From assembly GCA_022266195.1 (NCBI GenBank), contig WHVY01000009.1, positions 1,116,001-1,180,000 on the forward strand: a stretch of DNA of 64,000 nt, written 5' to 3'. The position numbers and the translations under genes are program-made. This DNA is from Tetranychus cinnabarinus (Eukaryota > Arthropoda > Arachnida > Trombidiformes > Tetranychidae). The notes beneath the pieces were generated by a model. That model saw nothing but the letters and a program-made list of their open reading frames with translations. It was not told where the DNA came from and did not search any database. Of the stretch, positions 20,857-32,663 are shown piece after piece (position 1 is the first letter of the stretch; every line of letters begins with the position of its first letter).

Positions 20857-23800
20857 TCAAATGATTCCTTTTTTAGTAGCAAATTTAAATCCAGTGAATC
20901 CACCAACAAGCGCCAATATAAATACCATTGTCCCCAATCCAAATGCTATCTTTAAATTGTTTGATTTAGTTGATGATTCAGATGGTGTTATTAATGCAGA
21001 TGGAAGTGAGTCAGTTTTACTTTTTCCTGTGATCTTTTTGTGATTTATGTAAATTGAGCAAATTTTGTTGTTGCTTTTTGATACTTCAAATAGTCCAGGT
21101 TGGTTGGCATTACTTGGTTGCAAGTCTGTCAATGAACAACTAGTCAATGAAACACTGTTATCGGAGACTTGACTATAATCAATAGATTCACAGAATGCAA
21201 AAGTAAAACAATTAGGATCTGAATTGCATCTGGAAGCACATTGTTCTAATGATAGATGGTCAAAGGTTCCAACAATTGATTCTTTCGTATTATCTTTCAA
21301 TGCAAGTCCAACTTTATGTTCATAATCGAGTTCAGATTTTTCTGTGGAAGTGAAAAGGTTGTGAATTAGTAAATATTAACCAGATTGCAAAGTAAACTTA
21401 GATCAAAGTCAAGGTTCTTACTTGAATAATGGGAACATCCAGATTCAGCCAATTTCCAGTTTGTTGCATCTATTTTATGAACTTTATCAATCTCAATGTG
21501 GTTAACATGCAAGAAGCAAACAGATTCATTTCTGGGATAGGGATAAAGCAGTTGGGATAAAAAATAAAATTCATTAAACTTAATCATAGATGAGCATACA
21601 CTAGTATTATCACAACGACTGCACAAGTGTCATTATCATTCATATGTATAATAACTAATTATTTTTCGCTAGCTTTTATTACAAGTTAGCAAGAAGTGCA
21701 ATAAAATTGAGAAAATTTTTTGTTTCTTGAAATAAAAGAGGTTTCTTTCACCATTCAATATTCTGCGATAGTTTCGACTTACCTTTTATCATTATCTTGG
21801 CAATAATCGAATGATTCACAATTTAAATCAACTGACTGAACACAACTTTTAGCACAATCACCAATAGGTACATTTGTTATGGTTGAGACGGCATCAAGAA
21901 CTAGACTTTTGCCAGGATACTCATGGAATAGATTCATGAATGATTCTAAATTGAAATCAAGAAATAAAATTAGTTGAAGAAATACAAATAAATGCGACAG
22001 TATATTTACTTTGATAGATGTTACATCCATCTGCATGGCTTGTTTTGACATCAAGTGCGGCTTCCAATGAACTCGGCGTTTCTCCACTCAGAATACATTC
22101 CTTATTCTGGTCAATACAATATGAAAGTGTATTACAATCATCGTCATTGACACAAGCCAGGAAACAATCTTGAAGAGTACTTTTCTCCATCTTGAATTGT
22201 GCTTCATTGAAATGACGATTAGTGTTTATCATCGGAAAATCTTCAGCTCTTAAAGGACTGGAACCACTTGTATGTAGTTCCTGAGAGATATCGCCAATCT
22301 CATCAGGCCCACTCACAATAAATAATTCTTGAGCTGATAGGCCAACGCTACGCAAAAAAACTTCGCCTGCTGAGACTTTATTCCTTATCTGTTGTAACAC
22401 ATGTTCCATTGTCGACAAATAATTTTTATCGACGAATGAAGTGACATCCTTTACCTTTCTAGCATAGTTTGTGCATCCTTGTTTATATTGTTTTTGTGGC
22501 CAGTTATAACGATCTGTGTAAATTGTACAAGTGTAATCGTCACAATAACTAAAATCATTGCAGTCGGGATGCGTATTGCATAGTTGTTCACAGTCCTCGA
22601 CTTTAGATCTTTGCAAAATATTTGAAGGATTTATAATTGTTTGGTCATCCGAACGACTATAAGCCTCAATGAAACGTACACGATCATAAAGCTTAACAGT
22701 AACATATACATTAGAATCAACTTTTTGTGCATGAATTTCACCAATGCGAGTTATCGGAATGAATGAGGGCCGGTCCGGTAATCATTTCAATCTCAATTAA
22801 AAATTATAAAGAGATGTTCACCGGACACTTTAAACTATATGAGCATGACAAAGGTAACATTTATCATCAATCAAACCAATGATATCCTTTCAAGATAAAA
22901 TTTTTTAATGAGATATTGAATTAAATGACATTAAATGAGATTGAAAATGATTACCGGACCGGCCCTGAAATCAAGTATTCTTCTGTGGATTCCTTAACCA
23001 TTTGCATGTTGAATTCATGCAGCCAAGGATTAGAAAAGAGAAGTTGAAACCAAGTATAACTTCCAGGTTCTTCATGACAACCAGAAACATCGAATCGATC
23101 TTTATAATCAATGTTAGTGTCTTCGTAGTTAATAATGGTCACTTCAGCTTGAGTTGGAGGATCAAAGGAATAATAAATATGCTCACTTCGATCTTTGGTA
23201 AATATGACTTTACTTGGAACAGAATCACTGTTGTTCTGTGTATAATAATAGTCAACAACTGCCCCCATTCTATCGAAGAAGAATCTTCTAGCTCTGTATT
23301 CTTCCACTCGTAATGGTCCTAAAGGTATTTCACCAATGAAAGTTGGTGTAAGCTCTCGAATCGGCTTCATTACCAAATAAAAAAAGAGATTAAAGCCACG
23401 ATCTTCATGAAAAGGCCAACGAGTGATTAAAGTAACATCAGGCTTATAATCATATGTAATATATTTGCATCGACCATTGCGTTCATCCACTTGGAATCGC
23501 CCTAAAGGAGGGGGCATTTCAATGGTACGAACGAATTCGGTATCTTCTTGAAGTTCATAAGAAATAACATCGCCTCTTTTCATTACTCGAGCAGTTGATT
23601 TGATCAGCTCACGGTCAGAATAAGTAATGATAGCTTCCATGTCCATAGTAAACTCTTTAACTTTACCAAAATCTGGTAATGGAGTAGATGGAAGAGTACC
23701 TTTACGCGCACATCCATAGCCCAATGGATATGGAATTTGATCTTCTCTTGAAATCACCAACGGTTTGAACATGTAAAAGTTATAAACATATTTTGAATCG

Positions 23801-24494
23801 GAATCAACTTGCTTTTTAACTGTTTGGACTTTATTTGTTGAGATTACTTCCTGAGTCTCAATCCATTCAGGATAATACAACGAGAACCGATAAGGCAATG
23901 AGGTCTTAACATCAAAATAAAAGTCAATGTAAGGTCCTTTAGGATTGGTACAATAAAACCAATGATTAACAGCACGACCTTCAATCAGTTCGGATCCAAT
24001 GAAGGAAGCTTTATCACTAATATTGTAGCCATGTTGTTCCTCTTGTATCCTGTTGGTCCCAAATGAACGAAATCTTTAAACATCTCTGAGCTAGCGACAA
24101 TATCTTTTGGTTCAAACCAATCTTTGATCGATTCAACTTTCTCGTTATGTGTCAAGTCCAACCTTGTACATATATTTTCTCGGACAGCAATCTTTTCCTC
24201 TGTCGAATGATAATAATAACGTCGATTCATTTTATCTTGAATGGTTGCTTCCAAGTCAATGTATCCAACACTATTTTTCCAATCATAATAATCATGGACC
24301 AAATTGTTTCGAGTCGGATTAATAACTTCAACAGAAGCATGATAACCAGTTTGTTTATCAACCAAACTGAGAACATTTGGAACTTTCAATTCACCAACTT
24401 TACCCCTTTCAGGGCATTTGAAATCATCACAAAGAACAGAATCAATTAAGTGAAGAAAACAAAGTAAAAAAGAAAACTTGAGATCAATCTTCAT
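20857..24494 (-). pseudogene. LolA-like/PAN family, copy E (frameshift plus MITE)
   Basis: It has the same four-exon plan as copy C: the first exon starts at 24494 and ends at 22010; exons 2, 3 and 4 are 21945-21783, 21531-21422 and 21341-20857, with the same lengths as in C (163, 110 and 485 bp). Near 24025-24045 a 15-base stretch is replaced by about 20 unrelated bases, shifting the frame after HLGPTG. A 199-bp MITE at 22767-22965 interrupts the exon just before the FIPITRIGEIH segment. The reading between (23898-22951) and after (22616-22010) is open. All four PAN modules, the membrane helix and the tail are intact, so disablement looks recent. Confidence 0.88.
22767..22965. mobile_element. 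Tourist-like MITE, 199 bp
   Basis: Inverted ends GGGCCGGTCCGGTAATCATT are paired over about 35 bp with one base slip. The flanking TGA at 22764-22766 and 22966-22968 is single in paralogues (near 29964), so it is a 3-bp target duplication. G-rich ends and a 3-bp duplication fit PIF/Harbinger-derived Tourist elements. No ORF. Confidence 0.8.
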
Positions 24495-26755
24495 ATTGGA
24501 ATCAATTGTTGATTTTTGAGTTGTGTAAAGCGACTACAATATTCAATTTGCAATGCAAGTAATTTATTGAAATTTATTTATTAGCACCTAAAAGGGGCGT
24601 CATAAGATCAGTTAAGTTTCAATCTCCTTCAATCGTCAGACCTTTGTCTATTGATGTCCAACATTTATCAGTTGAAATCACAACAATTATCGATAATTAC
24701 TTATTTTTTATTAATTATTGCACACAAAACCCACCCACCTCAAACAAATAACAACTTGTACGTTCATTTACAACAAATAATCAGATCAAACCTAAAGTAT
24801 GATTTGATTCCTTAAGTATAATACTATAAGTAATACTTCATGATCGATCTTGATGATTTCTGTGTTTTCACATCTCATAATCATTTTCCGTCAATATTTT
24901 TAACAATTGACAAGTAACAGTGTACCTGATTGATTTCATGGGTTTTTTTCTGTGGCTTGATCTGTTGTGTGATTAATATCGATTCTTTCTCAAAGTTTAG
25001 AATATTTTTATTGGAAAACGATTATTATTAATATTATAATAGAATCAGAGAATCCGACAAATCGTCCATCGCTTTTCAGATTGGCCTGTAGCAAACCCCC
25101 TTCATTAAGAGTAGCTCCGAAAAAGCATCAATTACTGATAATTACTTATTTTTCTTTAATTATTACTCACAAAACCCACCCACCTTTAACAAATAACAAC
25201 TTGGAAGTTCATTTACAACAAAAAACAAGATCAAACCTAAAGTATTATTTGATTCCTTAAGTACTATAAGTAATACTTCATGGTCAATCTTCATGATTCC
25301 TGTGTTTTCACATTTCATAAGCATTTTCCGTCAATATTTTTAAAAATTGATAAGTAACAGTGTACATGATTGATTTCATGGGTTTTTTTCTGTGGCTTGA
25401 TCTATTGTGTGATTGATATCGAATCTTTCTCAAAGTTCAAAATATTTTTATTGAAAAACGACAGTCTTATTATAAATATCATAATAGAATCAAAGAATCC
25501 GACAAATCGTCCATTGTTTTTCAAATTGTAGCAGTTCCCTTCATTGTTCCGAAAAAGCATCAATATTACGAGTTTTAAGAGAAGTGATAAGTTTTTCTTG
25601 AAAATTGAAATCTGTTTATTTATCTTTTCGTTGTAACATAAATAAAATAATACGTATTATTATTTTTGCTTCAATTTCATCAGATGAAGAAAACTTCTCG
25701 ACATCATGTCTTGGTTTAGGTAGTTGGCCACGTTTCTTTTTTCTCGTTGATGAATGTTTATTAGAACTGGAACTATTTCTCGTTATTGTGTTGCTATCAC
25801 TATTCATAATAATTGCCCACCAAAATTATTAATAACTATTGATGAGTGCCAGTGTACCTGATTCAAATAAACAATACATTTTTAGGCTTCTCTGATTTCA
25901 GTTCACTATTAAGATTTAGTTCCGAAAAAAGTGAAACATTATGTGAATTTGGTGCATTTGTGTGATGAAAAAAGTGATTTAAATATGGTGGTAAAAATTC
26001 GGTGCCCTGAGTATCGCATTTACAAAGTCTGTATAGCCAAACAGACATTAGTTGATTTTTTGTAGCATACATGCGAAAAACGCAGAAATCGTCTGCAGAT
26101 ACAGAAAAATTTAAAATAAAATTTTTTATTAAAACATCGATTTGCTTTTCGGCATAAATATTGCCAGTTTTAAAGCGAAATGACAAGTTCTGCTTGCAAA
26201 TGAGAATCAGTTTTTTCATTTTTTTGTAGTAACTTAAATTACATAATTAATTAATCCATACACTCATACAATATTTAAAGGGAAAATATCAAATTTTTGT
26301 GAGAAAATCGTGAGGAAATAGATAGGATTCTAAGGGAATTTTTTACATAGCGTGAAAGCTACGGTTAAACGGCATGTCCGAAATAGTCAGAGCCCAATCA
26401 GAATTAAGGTCGCTGAGGAATTCGCGTTTAAACAGCGTGTGGGAAGCTGCAGAATCCTTATTTTCAGCATTTTGGTTCCAGAATTATTGTTTGATGGTTT
26501 ATTGTTGGATTAGGAATATATAATATGCAAAAATCGAGTGAACAGCAGTTAGTTTATTATAAAAATCTGTCGCCTCAACTGTACAAAAAGAGACCAAAGT
26601 TTGATTCTTTTATTAAAAAACTTTGTTTCAAAAAAATTGCAGAATTACATTGTATTTGTATTTGCCAATGGTCCTTGAATAAATATTGTTGAATAAATGT
26701 ACAAAGTTGATCAAGCTTGAATGATTCCTAAACATTCATCTTTAGTTTTGATAGC
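24495..26755. repeat. Array spacer with doubled upstream flank and NIPA fragment
   Basis: The LolA/PAN upstream flank appears twice in tandem (about 24500-25120 and 25120-25640), judged by repeated ACCCACCCACCT...ACAAATAACAACTTG text and the GAATCCGACAAATCGTCCAT stretch. A NIPA fragment (25649-25810) and the repeated spacer block (25840-26560) follow. No independent gene. The 118-codon minus-strand frame at 26219-25863 is noted only because part of it is conserved at 14384-14178. Confidence 0.55.
25649..25810 (-). pseudogene. NIPA 3'-end fragment (unit 3)
   Basis: This is the longest of the three fragments: open codons match SNTITRNSSSSNKHS, KKRGQLPKPRHDVEKFSSSD and EIE of the NIPA-like tail, then diverge before the normal stop. 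The upstream 250 codons of the NIPA exon are absent. Confidence 0.78.
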
Positions 26756-26909
26756 GATAACCTGTTTGTTTATCAATCAAACTGAGAACATTCGGCACTT
26801 TCAATTCACCGACTTTACCCTTCTCAGGGCATTTGAAATCATCACAAATAATTGAATTAATTGTGAAACTAATACAAAGGAAAAAAGAAAAGTTGAGATC
26901 AATCTTCAT
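26756..26909 (-). pseudogene. LolA-like/PAN family, copy G (5' remnant)
   Basis: Start at 26909. It encodes a signal peptide and the first part of the LolA-like region (MKIDLNFSFFLCISF...DDFKCPEKGKVGELK...GYR), about 51 codons. Sequence then passes directly into the 3'-flank text normally found after the last exon (AAACATTCATCTT...). Almost the whole gene has been deleted between these points. Confidence 0.8.
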
Positions 26910-28033
26910 CTTGGAATGAATTGTTGATGTCCGATGTTTAAGTTGTGAAGAGTTGCTTCAATACTCAATTGCAATGAAATAAACTAATTGGAACACTTTT
27001 TTACTTTTATTTGAATAAAAAGAAGCTGCAATCGAATGATTGAGCTAGAACATTTATCTCAAAACATTAGCACTCGAATGGGCGTCAGAAAATCATTCAA
27101 GTTTTAATCTTACTTAAATTATAAGGTGTGAAAATCAAATGATTATATTAAATATTGCTACTTTCATTAACTAATCTGATCGTTTTGTACAAGAAATATG
27201 ATTTGAATAGATCATTAAATTTAATTTTATTTGATTTATTTTATCTTCAATTTCATGAATTCTGAATTGATGAATTTATTTAATTATGTCTTGTAAGCAA
27301 TGATGTCCAACAATCAAGTTGAAATCCTATCAATTATTCATGCAATAAACTATTAGCTATTGTTTATTACAATCTTATTTTATACAACATCCACCCACTG
27401 AACAAATAGCAGCTTTTAAGTTCATTTGCAACAAAAAACAAGAGCAAACCCAAAATACTTCATAAGCATGATTCCTGTGTTTTCACATTTATAATCATTC
27501 TAAATCAATATTATCAAAACTATGGACAATTAATTGCTAATGTTCCTGATTGATTTTATGATTTTTGTGACTTGAAGATAGATCTGTTGTGTGATTTAGT
27601 AGCACTTCTTTCGCAAAAGAGTGGGTGGGTGTCTTTTACTTGATACTCAACACACATGTTATGATGTTTTGGAAAGATACTCCATATTAGCTGAATTAGC
27701 ACCGGTTTCTTTTGTGCTTAGTAATATTTTGCTCTAGTCCATAGTAAAATCTTACGACGAACGTTAGTCAAGACAACTTAGTTATACAAAAGGTTATCAC
27801 AGTTTCAACTTTGACCTCGATTTTCATGAAAACTCGACCCGAAAATATATACAATTTAATAGTGTTAATGGACTCCTTTTTGTGCCGCTAAAACTTCTAA
27901 GGTCAAAGTGTTATTTGCCAATGGTCCTTATATAAATATTACATGTTTCAGTGTTTCAATCTATCAGATTAAGATCAAATGATTCTTAAACATTCATCTT
28001 CAGTCTTCCTCTAATGATGTTTATTTTTGGTTG
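26910..28033. other. Array spacer between copies F and G
   Basis: It contains the upstream flank of copy G (26910-27560) and 3' flank of copy F. The 27780-27930 part resembles 5330-5460. No gene seen. Confidence 0.45.
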
Positions 28034-31000
28034 TCAATGAGTTAGTATATGAAATGATTCCTTTTTAGTACCAAATTTAAATCCAGTGAATCCACCAGCA
28101 AACGCCAATATAAATACCATTGCCCCCAATCCAATTGCTATCTTTAAATTGTTTGATTTAGTTGGTGATTCAGACGGTATTATTAATGAAGATGGAAGTG
28201 AGTCAGTTTTGCTTTTTCCTGTGATCTTTTTGTGATTTATGTAAATTGAGCAAATTTTTTTGGTGCTTTTTGATCCTTCAAATGATCCAGTTTGATTGGC
28301 ATTACTTGGTTTCAAGTTGGTCAATACACAGCTCGTCAATGAAAGACTGCTATCGGAAACTCGATCATAGTCAACTGATTCACAAAACTCGAGAGTAAAA
28401 CAATTAGGATCTGAATTGCATCTGGAAGCACATTGTTCTAATGATAAATGGTCAAAGGTTCCAACAATTGATTCTTTCGTATTATCTTTCAATGCAAGTC
28501 CAACTTTATGTTCATAATCAAGTTCAGATTTTTCTGTTGAAGCAAAAAGATTGAATAATTAGTAAATTTCAACCACATTTGAGGTTTGTTAGGTTAAAGT
28601 AAAGGTTTTTACTTGAATAATGGGAACATCCAGCTTCAGCCAACTTCCAGTTTGTTGCATTTATTTGATGAACTTTATCGATCTCAATGTGGTTAACATG
28701 TAAGAAGCAAACAGATTCATTTCTGGAAGGAATGTTCATAAAAAATAAAATGAAAATTCATTAAACTTGCTCATAGATGAGGTACACTAATATCACAACG
28801 ACTTCAAAGTATCATCATCATTCATATTGTACGCTATGTATTTTAAACCAACTTTTATTAATACAAGCTAGAAATCAGTGCAATAAAATTTAGAAAATTG
28901 TTTGTTTTTTGAAATAAAACCTCTTATTATACAAAAGATTTAATTTCTTTCACCATTCAATATTCTGTGATAGTTGCGACCCACCTTTTATCATTATCTT
29001 GGCAATAATCGAATGATTCACAATTGAAATCAACTGACTGAACACAACTTTTAGCACAATCACCAATTGGTACATTTGTTATGGTTGAGACGGCATCAAG
29101 AACTAGACTTTTGCCAGGATACTCATGGAATAGATTCATAAATGATTCTAAATTGAAATAGAGGAATAAAATTAGTTCAAGAAACACGAATGAATGTGAC
29201 AGTATATTTACTTTGATAGATGTTACATCCATCTGCATGACTCGTTTTGTCTTCAAGTGAATCTTTCAATGAACTCGATGTTTCTCCACTCAGAATACAT
29301 TCTTTATTCTGGTCAATACAATATGAAAGTGTATTACAATCATCGTGGTTAACACAAGCCATGAAACACTCTTGAAGAGTACTTTTCTCGATCTTGAATT
29401 GTGCTTCATCGAAATGACGATCAGTTTTGATCATCGGAAAATCATCAGCTCTCAATGGTCTAGAACCACCTAAATGTAGTTGCTGGGAAATATCTCCGAT
29501 CTCTTCAGGTCCATTCACAATGAACAAATCTTCAGCTGATAGACCAATATTTTCTAAAAGAAATTCGCCTGCTGAGACTTTATTCCTTATCTGTTGCAAC
29601 ACATGTTCCATTGTCGACAAATAATTTTTATTGACCAATGGAGTGGCATCCTTTACCCATCTAAGATAGTTTGTGCATCCTTGTCTATATTGTGTTTGTG
29701 GCCACCTATAACGATCTGTGTGAATCGTACAAGTGTAATCGTCACAATAACTAAAATCATTGCAGTCGGGATGCGTATTGCATAGTTGTTCACAGTCCTC
29801 GACTTTAGATCTTTGCAAAATATATGAAGGGTTTATAACTGTTTCGCCATCCGAACGACTATAAGCCTCAATGAAACGTACACGATCATAAAGCTTAACA
29901 GTGACATATACATTAGAGTCAACTTGTTGTGCATGAATTGCACCAATGCGAGTTATCGGAATGAATGAAATCAAATATTCTTCTGTGGATTCCTTAACCA
30001 TTTGCATATTGGATGACAGCCAATGATTAGAAAAGAGAAGTTGAAACCAAGTATAGCTTCCAGGTTCTTCATAACAACCAGAAACATCGAATCGATCTTC
30101 AAAATCAATATGCATTGCACCATCTTCGGCATGAACTATGGTTACTTCAACTTGAGTTGGAGCATCAACGACACCATAATAATAATCTCTGCGATCTGGA
30201 GTGAATATGACTTTACTTGGAACAATATTACTGTTGTTATGTATATAATAATAGTCGACAATAGCATCCACTCTATCCGAGAAGAATCTAATAGCTCTGT
30301 ATTCCTCCACTCGCAATGGCCCTAAAAATATCGAACCAATGAAAGTTGGTGTAATCTCTCGAATTGGCTTCATTACCAAATAATACAATAGATTGAAGCC
30401 ACGATCTTGATGAAAAGGCCAACGAGTGATTAGTGTAACATCAGGTGAATAATTTGATGTATAATAATTGCATCGACCAGAGTGTTCATCCACTTCAAAT
30501 CGTCCCAAAGGAGGAGGCATTTCAATGGAACGAACGAAATCGGTTCCTTCTTGGATTTCATAAGAAATAACATCGCCTCTTTTCATTACACGAGCAGTCG
30601 ATTTTATTGGATCACGGCCAGAATAAGTAATGATAGCTTCCATGTCCATATTAAACTCTTTATCTTCATATTGACTAAAATCTGGTAATGGAGTAGATGG
30701 AAGAGTACCTTTACGCGCACATCCATAACCCAATGGATATGGAAGGGCGTCATCTGATGTTATGTTTGAACATGTAAAAGTTATAAACATATTTTGACTC
30801 GGAATCAACTTGCTTTTTAACTTTTTGGGTTTCATTTGTTGAGATTACTTCCTTAGTCTCAATCCATTCAGGATAATACAACGAGAACCGATAAGGCAAA
30901 GAGGTCTTAACATCAAAGTAAAAGTCAATGTAAGGTCCATTAGGATTGGTACAATAAAACCAGTGATTAACAGTACGACCTTCAATCAGTTCTGATCCTA

Positions 31001-31490
31001 CGAATGAAGCTTTATCACTAATATTGTGGGCATAAATCATCAATCCTGTTGGTCCCAAATGAACAAAATCTTTAAACATCTCTGAATTGGCGACAATATC
31101 ACTTGGTTCGAACCAATCTTTGATGGATTCGATCTTCTCATTATGTGTCAAGTCTAACCTTGTACATATATTTTCTCGAACAGCAATCTTTTCCTTTTTC
31201 GAATGATAATAATATCGTCGATTCATTTTATCTTGAATAGTTGCTTCCAAGTCAATGTATCCAACATTATTTTCCCCATCATAATAATCATGGATCAAAT
31301 TGTTTCGAGTCGGATTGATAACTTCAACAGAAGCCTGATAACCTGTTTGAGACCTGATCAAGCTGAGAACATTTGGAACTTTCAATTCACCAACTTTACC
31401 CTTTTCAGGGCATTTGAAATCATCACAATGAACAGAATCAATTAAGTAAAGAAAACAAAGTAAAAAAGAAAATTTGACATCGCTTTTCAT
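28034..31490 (-). pseudogene. LolA-like/PAN family, copy F (single 8-bp deletion)
   Basis: Exons 31490-29212, 29147-28985, 28722-28613 and 28533-28034; exons 2 and 3 have the same lengths as in the intact copy C. An 8-bp deletion near 30763 (paralogues carry ATCAACGG) shifts the frame after YMFK, giving a stop six codons later. The remaining frame (about 30770-29212) is fully open, with both PAN motifs of exon 1 (CEQLCNTHPDC, CFMACVNHDDC). A one-base loss near the end replaces the KKGII tail with KKESFHILTH. The start is placed at the Met of MKSDVKFSFLLCF rather than the upstream Met at 31550, because it aligns with the other copies. It is either a very young pseudogene or a gene with an assembly error; it could also make a 246-aa LolA-only secreted protein. 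Confidence 0.75.
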
Positions 31491-32663
31491 CTTGGAATCA
31501 ATTGTTGATTTTTGATGTTTAAAGTTGTTCAAAGGAGCTTCAATATTCAATTTGCAATACTTTTTTACTTTTATCTAATAAAAAGAATCTGAAATCGATT
31601 AATTGTGCTAAAAAATTCTTTGTGAACAATTTATTTATTAGCATCTAAAAGGGGCGTCAGAAGATCAGCTAAGTTCCAATCTCCTTCATATCAAGGTGAC
31701 AATGTGTGAAAATCAGATGATTATATTAACTTTTGCAACTTTCACTAACTATGACGATTGTGATCCGTATTTTTTCAAGAAAAATGATTGAATTAGAGCT
31801 AACATTTTGTTATTGCATCTTTAAGTTTCACTGATTCTGTCAATTTTTACTCTCAATGATGGCCTTTGGTTAATGATGTCCGACATTTTATCAGTTGAAA
31901 TTCCATCAATTACTGATAATTACTTATTTTTATTAATTATTGCTCACAAAACCCACCCACCTTTAACAAATAACAACTTGGAAGTTCATTTACAACAAAA
32001 AACAAGATCAAACCTAAAGTATTATTGGATTCCTTAAGTACTATGAGTAATACTTTATGATCGATCTTCATGATTCCTGTGTTTTCACATTTCATAAGCA
32101 TTTTCCGTCAATATTTTTAAAAATTGATAAGTGTACATGATTGATTTCATGGGTTTTTTTCTGTGGCTTGATCTATTGTGTGATTAATATCGATTCTTTC
32201 TCAAAGTTTAGAATATTTTTATTGGAAAACGATTATTATTAATATTATAATAGAATCAGAGAATCCGACAAATCGTCCATCGCTTTTCAGATTGGCCTGT
32301 AGCAAACCCCCATCATTAAGAGTAGCTCCGAAAAAGCATCAATATTACGAATTTTAAAGAGAAGTGATTTCTTGAAAATTAAAATCTGTTTATTTATTTT
32401 TCTGTTATAACATAAATTACATAATTTATAATCGAATTAAATGAATATTACAATCAAAAGTCTGTTCGGATATGCACCAAATCAATATATTTACCCGGTC
32501 AATGTTTGTGATTTATATACAAAATATAATACTCCAAGAGTTATATTTTTGTGAGGTTCAGTGAGTAGTTTTGTTGGTGATGCATAGATGAGTCTAAAAA
32601 TCTCACGATTCAACTAATTGGAAATAATTAAACAATAAATTAATATATTTTCAAAATAGTTCA
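31491..32663. other. Upstream flank of copy F and 3' flank of NIPA gene
   Basis: 31500-32400 is the template of the upstream flank repeated in the array. From about 32410 the sequence is single-copy and probably the NIPA 3' UTR and downstream region. No gene. Confidence 0.5.

Noticed and set aside
22951..23898. Independent 315-aa gene
   Set aside because: It aligns with the middle of the LolA/PAN protein and is bounded by a frameshift and a MITE, so it is part of pseudogene E.
29177..30835. Separate 552-aa gene starting at MKPKKLKSK
   Set aside because: The first residues are out-of-frame copy F sequence read past the 8-bp deletion; true homology begins at about ITSDDALPYPL.
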